NCBI GenBank assembly: GCA_964394085.1
Contig: CAYMWF010000072.1
Coordinates: 1-23,676 of the forward strand
Length of the DNA: 23,676 nucleotides
Source of the DNA: CAYMWF01 sp964394085 [NCBI: uncultured Gemmatimonadota bacterium]
GTDB taxonomy: Bacteria > GCA-2686955 > CAYMWF01
Reading direction: 5' to 3'
Of the stretch, positions 7,653 through 15,282 are shown piece by piece; position 1 is the first letter of the stretch; every line of letters begins with the position of its first letter. Position numbers and translations under genes: made by a program. The notes beneath the pieces were generated by a model. The model did not search any database and was not told where the DNA came from. It saw nothing but the letters and a program-made list of their open reading frames with translations.

Positions 7653-8306
7653 GTGATGAATCCGGAATATCCGGGAATAAGCTGTTTTCCCAGACGGAAA
7701 ACGGATGCGGCTGGAGACACGCTGTGGACCCGGCAATACAGCGGGCAGCCCGTCGAGGAGTGTCGGGCCATGCAGCAGACCACCCATGGCGGGTTCATAC
7801 TCGGGGGCGGCACCTCCTGCGACCTCCGGCTGCTTCGAGCTGACGCGCAGGGGGACAGTCTCTGGAGCCAGACCTGCGGGGGAACGGGTATAGATGTATG
7901 CTGCTCTGTCTGGCCGATGCGGGACGGCGGCTATGCGGTGGCCGGCAAGACCGCGTCCTTCGGAGCCGGCTCCACCGAAGCCTGGCTCATCGTGACCGAA
8001 CCGGATCCCGCCGCGAGCATCGACGAAGCGTTCCCGTCCCCGTCACCGCGCCGGAGCGTGTCGGTCCACCCCAACCCTTTCAACCCGCACACGACGCTTA
8101 CTTTCGAGCTGTTGCAGGCCTCCCGGACCGAGGTAAGGATCATCGACCTGGCGGGAAGGCTGATCCGGACCGCGGGAAGGGTGTATCGACCCGCCGGAGC
8201 GCACAGCATCGGATTTGAGGCGCATGACCTGGTCTCCGGCGTGTATATCTGCAGGCTTGAAGCCGGCGAGTTTTTCAGGTCGGGGAAGATGTTGTTGATG
8301 AAGTAG
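7653..8306 (+). pseudogene. 5'-truncated secreted protein with a C-terminal type IX-like sorting domain
   Basis: 217 codons. From about residue 17 the sequence is a beta-propeller-like repeat region of the kind that repeats 'D..GDTLWT..YGG' and 'DGGY.VAG'. The matches are AAGDTLWTRQYSG, AQGDSLWSQTCGG and RDGGYAVAGKTASFGAGSTEAWL. The last 85 or so residues are a sorting/anchoring domain: VHPNPFNPHTTLTFEL, then VRIIDLAGRLIR, LVSGVYICRLEAG and KMLLMK at the end. By family knowledge such tails direct type IX-like export in Bacteroidota and related phyla. There is no signal peptide, and the first 16 residues look unrelated, so the gene has lost its 5' part. A GTG/ATG start pair has only a distant AAGGA. 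It may not be expressed. Confidence 0.7.
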
Positions 8307-8330
8307 AAAAAACGACGCTTCGGCGCATCG
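8307..8330 (-). terminator. Intrinsic terminator of the glycan operon
   Basis: On the minus strand CGATGC, loop GCCGAA, GCGTCG forms a 6-bp stem (one G-T wobble) followed directly by six T residues. It starts 18 nt past the stop of the sulfatase-fold gene, the last gene of the minus-strand operon, and abuts the stop codon of the convergent plus-strand gene. Confidence 0.65.
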
Positions 8331-8347
8331 CGGGCCGAGTCGCCGGA

Positions 8348-10480
8348 TTAATTGATGTATCCCATGGCGCGGAGGGCTTCTCTTTCCCGGCCGGTGAGTC
8401 TGTCCGGAACGAGGTTGCCTTTCCGGGTTTCGAAATCGACGGAGGTTCGGCGGGAAGATTCGACCAGGTCGAGCAGGTTTTCTCTGAGGTTCGAGACTTT
8501 GCCGGAATCCTGGTTCGAGATATCGTTCGATTCGGCCGGGTCCGCTTCGAGGGCGTACAGGTTTTCAGAGCCGCGGCGGCTGTCGTGAATGTACTTGTAA
8601 CCGTCTTTTATTACCGCCCGAAGCTCCTCCGCCCCTCTCGATGTTTCGCTGAAAACAGCGCTTTCGGGTTGTCCGGACCCGGATTCGAGAAGGCTGACAC
8701 CCGCGAGGTAATCCCCGCGGGACGCCCCGGCGATATCCAGGATCGTGGCTGAAAGATCGACGAGACTGACGGGCCGGTCCACGGAAACCGCTTCACGGAA
8801 GAGGCCGCTCCCGGAGACGCCGCCGCCGGGAAGGGCGATGAGAGGCACCCGGAGCTGTTCTTCGTAAAGGGTCCGGGCGTGACCCAGGCCGCCGTGCTCG
8901 CCGAACTCCTCTCCATGGTCCGAAGTGATGAACACCCATCCCCGGTCGAGCAGGTCCATTTCCTCGAACTTGTCGAAGAGGCGGCGGAGGTTGTGGTCCA
9001 CGCAGGCTATTTCACCGTCGTAGAGAGCCTCCATCCGGGCGATGGCGTCCGGGTCGGCGTGAACATCCTTTTTCAGGCGCTCCATATCGTCGTAGGAACC
9101 GGTCACCGGGCCCTGATACCCTCCCATGAACCGCTTGTCGAACGGCGCCGGAGGCTGGTAAGGCATGTGGGGATCGAAATAGAGGATATAGAAGAAGAGC
9201 GGAGAATCGTCCTCCGGCGCCTGATCGAGGAGGGCGACGGCCCGGTCGGTGACTTCTCCGGCGGGAGCGTAGATGACGCTCGTGTCGTCGAAGATGTCGA
9301 AACCCCGGCTGAAACCGAACTTGGCGCCGGCCAGGAGGTTCGATACCAGCCCGATGGTGCGGTATCCGCGGTCCTGGAGGAGCTCGGCGAGCAGCGGGGC
9401 CTTGCGGGTGCCCTGGCGGTAAGTCGTGTCGAGACGGTGCATGGCCGCATAAGTGCCTGTAAAGAGAGACATGAGGGAGGGGCACGTCCACGGCGCCTGG
9501 CTGTAGGCGCGCTCGAACTTCACGCCCGAGGCGGCGAGAGAATCGATAAAGGGGCTCACGGCCCGCGGGTATCCGTAGCAGCCGAGGTGATCGGAGCGGA
9601 GCGTGTCGATGACCAGCAGGATGATAGACGGGGGCGGATCGGCCGGGTCAAGCCCGTCGACCGGCGGGAGCTGCACCGGTGGCGCCGCCGCGCGGACGAA
9701 AAAGGCTAAACCGGCCAGGACGAGAAGGACGCCCGGTCCCACGGCGAAACGGTGGAGCAGAGATGGGCGGTCTGTTTTGAAATCCCGAAGGGGAGCGGGA
9801 TCGGACCGCAGGTTCCGGGGTGGCGGAGCAGCGCGCGAAATACCGGCCGGCGAGCCGATCGAAGCGCCGGCGGTCGAGTCGCCAGAAGCACCGGCCGGTG
9901 AGTCGCCAGGAGCACCGGCCGGCGAGTCGCCAGGAGCACCGGTGTGCCGGGACAGGGGGCGGGAAACAGTATGGCTCCGTTCCAGCAGGGCGCCGCAGAC
10001 CAGGGAGACCGCAAGAGCGAGAGCCGCAGCGCCTGCATAGGCCGCGACCTTCGCCGGAGCCATCGAGACATTCTCGTGACCCCGCACCACCGCCGCCACG
10101 AAGGCACAGGTCATCACCGCGAAGAGCGGCCCGGTATACGGCGAGAACCGGCTGCTGAAGGCCTGGAATTTTCGACCGGCGGCCGCAATGACCCCGCCCG
10201 GAAAAACCGCCGTGAAGAGACCGCACATCCCGTAAAAAACCGCTGCCGCGAGCAGCAGGCGCAGCCGGTCCGCGACCCCCGGAAGATAGAGCCCGTCAAG
10301 GAAGGCGGGCGGCAGCAAAAGCGCGCCTCCTCCCCTTTCCACGAACTCTCCGAACAGGAAAGGAAGCGTCAACTGCCTGAAAGAGAAGATGAACCCGGCG
10401 GCTCCGGCGATCCGAAAGACCGTCTCGACCAGGCCCCAGGCGATGAACAGCAGAATATACCGGTTCAGCCTTCCCGACAT
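8348..10480 (-). CDS. Membrane-anchored sulfatase/phosphotransferase-fold protein with Thr at the nucleophile position
   Basis: 710 residues. The N-terminal third has about five or six hydrophobic segments (8-35, 72-103, 118-135, 146-168, 247-265), so it is an integral membrane protein; residues about 285-670 are an alkaline-phosphatase-superfamily sulfatase domain. Visible motifs are LLVIDTLRSDHLGCYGY (metal Asp292), YFDPHMPY, and TSDHGEEFGEHGG (Asp521, His522). The nucleophile region reads APWTCPSLMSLFTG: Thr332 occupies the formylglycine position and Leu336 replaces the Arg of C/S-x-P-x-R. That fits Thr-nucleophile relatives (LtaS-like transferases) or the poorly known 'PWTLPS' sulfatase-like group better than a type I sulfatase. 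An 8-residue repeat insert lies at 181-215. The start at 10480 is chosen over 10498 because CGGAG precedes it by 5 nt and spans the upstream stop. Likely role: modifying an exported glycan or lipid-linked glycan. Confidence 0.85.
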   Translation of the reverse strand: MSGRLNRYILLFIAWGLVETVFRIAGAAGFIFSFRQLTLPFLFGEFVERGGGALLLPPAFLDGLYLPGVADRLRLLLAAAVFYGMCGLFTAVFPGGVIAAAGRKFQAFSSRFSPYTGPLFAVMTCAFVAAVVRGHENVSMAPAKVAAYAGAAALALAVSLVCGALLERSHTVSRPLSRHTGAPGDSPAGAPGDSPAGASGDSTAGASIGSPAGISRAAPPPRNLRSDPAPLRDFKTDRPSLLHRFAVGPGVLLVLAGLAFFVRAAAPPVQLPPVDGLDPADPPPSIILLVIDTLRSDHLGCYGYPRAVSPFIDSLAASGVKFERAYSQAPWTCPSLMSLFTGTYAAMHRLDTTYRQGTRKAPLLAELLQDRGYRTIGLVSNLLAGAKFGFSRGFDIFDDTSVIYAPAGEVTDRAVALLDQAPEDDSPLFFYILYFDPHMPYQPPAPFDKRFMGGYQGPVTGSYDDMERLKKDVHADPDAIARMEALYDGEIACVDHNLRRLFDKFEEMDLLDRGWVFITSDHGEEFGEHGGLGHARTLYEEQLRVPLIALPGGGVSGSGLFREAVSVDRPVSLVDLSATILDIAGASRGDYLAGVSLLESGSGQPESAVFSETSRGAEELRAVIKDGYKYIHDSRRGSENLYALEADPAESNDISNQDSGKVSNLRENLLDLVESSRRTSVDFETRKGNLVPDRLTGREREALRAMGYIN
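9836..9940 (-). repeat. 24-bp minisatellite encoding an 8-residue repeat
   Basis: Four in-frame copies of a 24-bp unit encode GAPGDSPA, GAPGDSPA, GASGDSTA and GASIGSPA (residues 181-212 of the sulfatase-fold protein), then decay. They form a flexible linker between the membrane segments and the catalytic domain. Multiples of three keep the frame open. Confidence 0.85.
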
Positions 10481-10482
10481 TC

Positions 10483-11784
10483 TTACTCCGAAACGCACTC
10501 ATCGAGAATGCGCGCAAGCTTTCCCGCAAGGTACCTGCGTGAAAAACGGGAGCGATTTTTCACCGGCACCGGTTCCTGCAGCTTCCCCTGGTCGAAAAGG
10601 TCGTAATAGTATTCGAGCGCCTTCGAGATGCTTTCGACATCCCTGGCGTTTACGACGGTGCCGTTTCCCGAGGACCTGATGAATTCGGCGGCGGCTCCTT
10701 CGGGCAGGAGGCCGAGGACCGCACGACGGGCGCCGATATAGTCGAAAAGTTTGCCGGGGATGATCTGATCGGCGAAAGCGGCGTCGGTCTCAATGAGAAG
10801 AAGCAGGTGCGATTCGAGCTGGTGCTCGATCGTTTCTCCGTGCGACAGGAGCCCCAGGTTATTTACGATGTCGTCCAGGCGAAGACGCTTGATGTTCCTG
10901 TCGTTGGAAATGTCCCGCACTCCGATGAACCGGACATCGATACGCCTCCGGATCTCCGGCCGCCGCTTCACGAGGTCGTTCAGACCCAGGAGGAAGTTGT
11001 AGTTGGAACGCTTCAGCGAAAGCATCCCCGTGTGGGAGATGGTGAAGATCGACTCCCGCGGAACGGCTTCACTGACGTAATCGGTATCATCGAACCCGTT
11101 GGTTATCACGCTGAACTTGTCGCCGGGCAGGTGAGGGTGGCGCTCCATGAAGCGCGCCGCCGTCCGGTCGGTGGTGGTCACGACCCTGTTCGCCGCCGTA
11201 ATCACCCGGTTTTCGAACGAGTAATGGAGCAGCCGGTGTCCTTCCGTAGGAGTCCAGAAGCTGATGCCCTCCACCCAAGGATCCCTGAAATCGGCGATCC
11301 AGGGGAGGCCTGTGATCCGGTGAAGGATAAGCCCGACGATGTGGGCGCTTTCAGGAGGTGACGTGGAGGTTATTAAAGAGATTTTCTCCTTTTTGATGAT
11401 GCGCAGGGCCTTGAAAACGGCTGTCGGAATCCAGCTCGAGTAGATATCGGGGATAAAGATGAAACTCGCGGTTTTTTTCAGGATAGAGTGAGCCCTGCTC
11501 GATCTGGTTTCAGGGGGATGCTCCCTCGACCCGCCCCGGAGGAGCGTCCGGATCCGCTCGATCAGGGTTATCGGAACCGCCAGGGGCGCGCGATAAATCG
11601 GCGTGTCTTTCGGGATATCCCGCCACAATGTCGAGTCGTGCTTCCAGAAGTAGGTATTGGCGGTGGTAATGACTACCGGCTTCCATCCGTAACCGGAAAG
11701 GTGCTTCACATATTTTACCGTCCGCTGCACTCCCCCCCCGCCCATCGGCGGAAAGTAGTATGCGATCATGAGGACTTTCTTCAC
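10483..11784 (-). CDS. Glycosyltransferase family 4 (GT-B)
   Basis: 433 residues. The N-terminus MKKVLMIAYYFPPMGGGGVQRTVKYVKHL is the nucleotide-sugar GT4 entry motif seen in many lipopolysaccharide and capsule transferases. ITSTSPPESAHIVGLIL, WIADFRDPW and an ITNGFDDTDY segment follow, and the C-terminal acceptor-turn region reads IPGKLFDYIGARRAVLGLLPEG, which corresponds to the family's donor-binding E/D motif. Cytoplasmic, probably peripheral to the membrane. The start is GTG at 11784, overlapping the upstream stop as GTGA. It would add one sugar to the growing repeat unit; donor and acceptor are not predictable. Confidence 0.9.
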   Translation of the reverse strand: MKKVLMIAYYFPPMGGGGVQRTVKYVKHLSGYGWKPVVITTANTYFWKHDSTLWRDIPKDTPIYRAPLAVPITLIERIRTLLRGGSREHPPETRSSRAHSILKKTASFIFIPDIYSSWIPTAVFKALRIIKKEKISLITSTSPPESAHIVGLILHRITGLPWIADFRDPWVEGISFWTPTEGHRLLHYSFENRVITAANRVVTTTDRTAARFMERHPHLPGDKFSVITNGFDDTDYVSEAVPRESIFTISHTGMLSLKRSNYNFLLGLNDLVKRRPEIRRRIDVRFIGVRDISNDRNIKRLRLDDIVNNLGLLSHGETIEHQLESHLLLLIETDAAFADQIIPGKLFDYIGARRAVLGLLPEGAAAEFIRSSGNGTVVNARDVESISKALEYYYDLFDQGKLQEPVPVKNRSRFSRRYLAGKLARILDECVSE

Positions 11785-12914
11785 CTGTTTTCCTCCACGA
11801 TGCGGCGGTATAGCGCTTCCATTCCGTCCATCTGTTTTTTTCTGTCGGCACGGACCTTGGCGACTTTCCTGTTTTCGGCGCCGAACCGTGCCGCGAGCCC
11901 TTTATCGGCGATTAGCAGGTTTATACCCGAGGTCAGCCCGCCGGGCAGGTCGTCGCCGTCAGCCAGAAAACCGCCCTCGCCTCCCGTGATCCACTCTTCG
12001 ATCGACGGCAGCCTCCTGACGACAACCGGCAGGCCGGCGGCCATGGCTTCGAGGAGAGACATCGGGGTGGCATCCACGTCGGAAGCGGACACGAAGATAT
12101 CGGCTGCGCCGAGGTACGCGGCCATATCGCCGGGCGGGACCGTCCCGAGAAACCTGGCGACCCCCGCGAGTCCGAGCCGATCGGCCTGCGCTTCAACTTC
12201 GGGTCGGAGCGGTCCGTCCCCCAAAAAAAGAAAAATCGCCCCCGGATGTTTCTCCGCCACCGCCCGTGCGGCCTCAACGATGCGGTGGTTGTTGTAAAAC
12301 GATTCGGTGAAGTTCCGGTTCGTCAGTATAACCGGCTGCTCTTCTCCGATCTCCAGCCTGCGTCTCGTCTCTTCCCTTCCGTATCCGGGCCGGACGGCCT
12401 CCGTATCGACGCCCCACTGGACCACCCGCGTCTCCACCGGGCTTCCCCGAAGGGCTACGGCCCGTTCGAGAATATTCTCTGAATCACCCGTCACCAGCCT
12501 CGCCCTGCGAAGGGCCGCGGAAGCGAGGAACCTGCTGGCCGCCCCCCGGGACGGGTGAACATAAACATCCTTGCCCCAGACGGTGATGATCAACGGCTGG
12601 AACCCCGACCACCAGCCCCACCACCCGTATCCGGTGAGGAAGTGGGCATGGAGAATATCGGGCCGGTATTCCGAAAGGAACCGCCGCAGCTGGAAGGTTC
12701 CTTCAAGGTATTTCATCGCCTTGCCCGGAAGGCGGGGCGAAATCAGCCGGACATTCACGCCGCAGGGCGGAGCGCCGTCGGGGTTCGCGGTAACGAGCGA
12801 AACATGGTGCCCCCGCGCCGCGAACGCCCCGGCCCACCGTTTCATATGCACGGATTCACCGATGCCGAGGTAGCAGATCCGGAGCGGCAACGGGCCGGTC
12901 GCCGTTCCGGTCAT
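11781..12914 (-). CDS. Glycosyltransferase family 4 (GT-B)
   Basis: 377 residues from the ATG at 12914, chosen because it overlaps the upstream stop as ATGA; a longer frame to 13019 would run deep into the epimerase gene. The N-terminal domain shows LRICYLGIGESVHMKRW and LHAHFLTGYGWWGWW. The C-terminal domain shows FLFLGDGPLRPEVE and SASDVDATPMSLLEAMAAGLPVVV, the EX7E-type donor site, and GGEGGFLADGDD. It is unrelated in detail to the next GT4, so the two probably form different linkages. It lies between the uronic-acid epimerase and the second GT4 in the same operon. Confidence 0.9.
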   Translation of the reverse strand: MTGTATGPLPLRICYLGIGESVHMKRWAGAFAARGHHVSLVTANPDGAPPCGVNVRLISPRLPGKAMKYLEGTFQLRRFLSEYRPDILHAHFLTGYGWWGWWSGFQPLIITVWGKDVYVHPSRGAASRFLASAALRRARLVTGDSENILERAVALRGSPVETRVVQWGVDTEAVRPGYGREETRRRLEIGEEQPVILTNRNFTESFYNNHRIVEAARAVAEKHPGAIFLFLGDGPLRPEVEAQADRLGLAGVARFLGTVPPGDMAAYLGAADIFVSASDVDATPMSLLEAMAAGLPVVVRRLPSIEEWITGGEGGFLADGDDLPGGLTSGINLLIADKGLAARFGAENRKVAKVRADRKKQMDGMEALYRRIVEENR

Positions 12915-13933
12915 ATCCGCTCCCTGCTTCCGTGGGCGACCCAGTGCCTTGCCCGGGCGACGCCTATGCGCGAAAGGGCCCGCGTCTTGCAGACCGCGGA
13001 CGCGCCGTTCGCCTTCCATTTCTCGGCCGTTTCACGCAGGACCGCGGGCGGCTTCATCCCGAAAGCTTCCGTATCCTCGGCGAGCGCCAGGAGGAGCCCG
13101 GTATGGAGGGCATGGTAAAACGGGTCGGCCGGTCTGTCAAACCCCGGGAACAGGTCGTACCTGCTCCAGTACCCTGTATCGAATCTCGGCAGCATGAAGG
13201 CGAGGCCGCGCAACCCCTTGTCGAAAAGGTCGAGCGCGTGGTGGTCGTGAGGAGCCAGGTCGAGTAGCCCGGCGAGGGTGAAGAGGAAACCGTTCAGCAC
13301 GAAGGAGGGCGGCAGCGTCGGATACTCTTCGTACCAGCACCCGCCGGGCAGGGTGCGGCGCGCCCCGAAAACCTCCCCCACCTCGAGATCGAGCGGGCCG
13401 AGCGCCTGTATGGCGGTCTCGATATACCTCCACTCCTTGGTCATGTTATACGCCCTCGCGAGCACAGAGATTCCCTGGCCCTGCGCCAGCGCGGAATGCC
13501 ACCCGGTCCGGAGCCTGTAATGCACGTTGGGATGCGGATTCTTCCAGACCACGCTCCCGGCGGGCGTGGCCGGCACCGCGTCGAACCAGTCGGCGTGCAG
13601 CAGAAACCGTTCCCGCCAGGGCCCCTCTTTCCCCAGGAGGTGCAGGTCGTGTGCGCCCAGCGCGTACTGCGCCATCGCGATGGGATGAAAGATGTGTCTG
13701 CGCCCGGCTTCCACCGGAAACAGCAGCAGCCCCTTCGAAGAAAGCGGCCCCGGCGGATAATCGATATCCCCGGTGCAGTCGACGATATAGCGGCCTGCGG
13801 CTCTTTCCCCCCTGGACGGTATTTTTATCGTCTTAGCTCTGCCCAGGTACCGCCGGACTCCCAAGGCCGCGTAAGCAACCCCCGCGGCAGCCGCAACGCC
13901 GCCGCCGGCAACCAGAATCATTGTCCCGATCAT
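12911..13933 (-). CDS. D-glucuronyl C5-epimerase-like protein
   Basis: 340 residues with an N-terminal membrane anchor (about 5-25). The rest resembles the C-terminal catalytic domain of heparan glucuronyl C5-epimerase. GWHSALAQGQGISVLARAY, EEYPTLPPSFVLNGFLFTLAGLLDL (close to the animal 'YPTTPSSYVLNGF' block), FDTGYWSRYDL and DPFYHALHTGLLLAL retain the Tyr-rich active-site regions. Known members convert D-glucuronic acid to L-iduronic acid within a polymer; bacterial homologues are known. Context between a flippase and glycosyltransferases suggests it acts on a glycan made here. The start overlaps the flippase stop (ATGA). Fold assignment is strong; the actual substrate is unknown. Confidence 0.87.
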   Translation of the reverse strand: MIGTMILVAGGGVAAAAGVAYAALGVRRYLGRAKTIKIPSRGERAAGRYIVDCTGDIDYPPGPLSSKGLLLFPVEAGRRHIFHPIAMAQYALGAHDLHLLGKEGPWRERFLLHADWFDAVPATPAGSVVWKNPHPNVHYRLRTGWHSALAQGQGISVLARAYNMTKEWRYIETAIQALGPLDLEVGEVFGARRTLPGGCWYEEYPTLPPSFVLNGFLFTLAGLLDLAPHDHHALDLFDKGLRGLAFMLPRFDTGYWSRYDLFPGFDRPADPFYHALHTGLLLALAEDTEAFGMKPPAVLRETAEKWKANGASAVCKTRALSRIGVARARHWVAHGSRERI

Positions 13934-15216
13934 TTACGGCCTTCTCCAATCTCTTTCCCCGGCTCTCCGGTAAACACGAATAACAACATCATAATAGCCG
14001 CTCCGGACCAGTAAGCCGCGGCCGACGCCACGGCCGCCCCCGCAATGCCCATCGACGGGATCAGCACCACGTTCAACCCCAGATTCACGGTGAGGGTCGC
14101 TGCGCCGGTTACCAGGTTCCTGACCGGCGCGCCCACCCCGAGAAAATGGTTGGCCAGAATGCTCGATGCCGCAATGGCAGGCATGCCGAGCAGGAGCCAG
14201 CGGAGCGGAACCGCCGCCCCCGCGTAAACCTCCCCGAACAGGAGCCGAAGCCCCGGATCCGCCGCCGCCGCCATTACGACCGCCGCCGCGGCGGTGAGCA
14301 GGAAGTTGAACCGGAGCGTCCTTACGGTCAGGCGGCTCCCGCCTTCCGAGGCCACCCTCGAAAACAGACTCAATCCGCTGGCCGAGGGCAGGTGCCGGAG
14401 CACTTCCGCCGTGAGAACGGCGACCGTGTAGATTCCGGTGGCGGTCAGACCCAGGAAGTAGTTCACAAGGAAGATGTCGACCCTCAGCACCAGGAACCCG
14501 AGAATGCGCGAGCCCGCTCCCGGCAGTCCGTAACTTACCATACGTTTCAGCATGGCGCTTCCGGGAACCGACGGCCGGCCGCACCATCTGAAAAGAAAGA
14601 TCGCCGCCGCGAGGGCCGCGGCCGCGCCGCCTGCTATCCAGGCGGCCATCCCGCCCGCCAGCCCCGCTCCCGGCGCAACCGCCAGCGCAAGCGTCGCCGC
14701 CAGCATCACTCCGCCGCGGGTCAGGGCGATGCCGGCGAAAATCCGCGCTTTCCCCACGCCCACCATGAGCACCATAACATGCTCGGCGAGAAGGATAAAC
14801 GGCACAACCGCCGCACCCGCGACAATCCCCCAGTCCGGAATCCCCTCGAAAAAAGGGATTTCCGTGAAAAGCACCGCCGCTCCGGCCAGAAGAGCGGCCG
14901 TTCCGGACAGAAGCGCCGCACCGAGGATGAAACCGGCCACGGCGGGGGGCGGGTAACGCCTGCGGCCGGCGTGATAGAGCGCGGCTTCCCCCGCACCGCC
15001 CGCCGACGCCAGGGCCAGAAAACCGCTGAAAGCGATGATCACCGAGATCACGCCCTGCCTCTCCGGACCGAGGAACCTCGCGATGAGCACGCCCCAGAGA
15101 AAGCTCGACAGAAGCGAGCCGAGTCTTCCCGCCAGCACCATTACAGTATCGCCGAACAGGTCTGTTCCTCCCCGGGGCGCTTCTGGTTCTAACCCGCCGG
15201 CCCCAGGCGGGTGCAT
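13930..15216 (-). CDS. Polysaccharide flippase (Wzx/MOP superfamily)
   Basis: 428 residues with about 12-14 hydrophobic segments. The N-terminal pattern LFGDTVMVLAGRLGSLLSSFLWGVLIARFLGPERQG is typical of oligosaccharide flippases, as are the mid-protein LKRMVSYGLPGAGSRILGFLVLRVDIFLVNYFLG and the late VNLGLNVVLIPSMGIAGAAVASAAAY. It would move a lipid-linked repeat unit across the cytoplasmic membrane. I place the start at ATG 15216, preceded by AGGG at 5 nt; the frame is open to a TTG at 15258 with no ribosome site. A gap of 66 bp separates it from the upstream radical SAM gene, the largest gap in the operon. An overlapping antisense frame and a frame on the same strand are GC-driven shadows. 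Confidence 0.9.
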   Translation of the reverse strand: MHPPGAGGLEPEAPRGGTDLFGDTVMVLAGRLGSLLSSFLWGVLIARFLGPERQGVISVIIAFSGFLALASAGGAGEAALYHAGRRRYPPPAVAGFILGAALLSGTAALLAGAAVLFTEIPFFEGIPDWGIVAGAAVVPFILLAEHVMVLMVGVGKARIFAGIALTRGGVMLAATLALAVAPGAGLAGGMAAWIAGGAAAALAAAIFLFRWCGRPSVPGSAMLKRMVSYGLPGAGSRILGFLVLRVDIFLVNYFLGLTATGIYTVAVLTAEVLRHLPSASGLSLFSRVASEGGSRLTVRTLRFNFLLTAAAAVVMAAAADPGLRLLFGEVYAGAAVPLRWLLLGMPAIAASSILANHFLGVGAPVRNLVTGAATLTVNLGLNVVLIPSMGIAGAAVASAAAYWSGAAIMMLLFVFTGEPGKEIGEGRK

Positions 15217-15282
15217 CCGGACCCTGCATACAATAAAACATTCGCGGACCGGTTTCAAACCAGGTTTGCCCGTGGTCCCGGA

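Noticed and set aside
9836-9940. Repeat array considered as CRISPR
   Set aside because: Units are contiguous 24-bp copies without spacers and in frame with the enclosing gene.
14146-15192. 348-codon plus-strand frame
   Set aside because: Antisense shadow of the flippase gene, Arg/Gln-rich and without homology signs.
13934-15241. 435-codon minus-strand frame in the flippase region
   Set aside because: Out of frame with the flippase on the same strand; Arg/Gly-rich with no membrane segments, while the other frame gives a clear 12-14 helix transporter.
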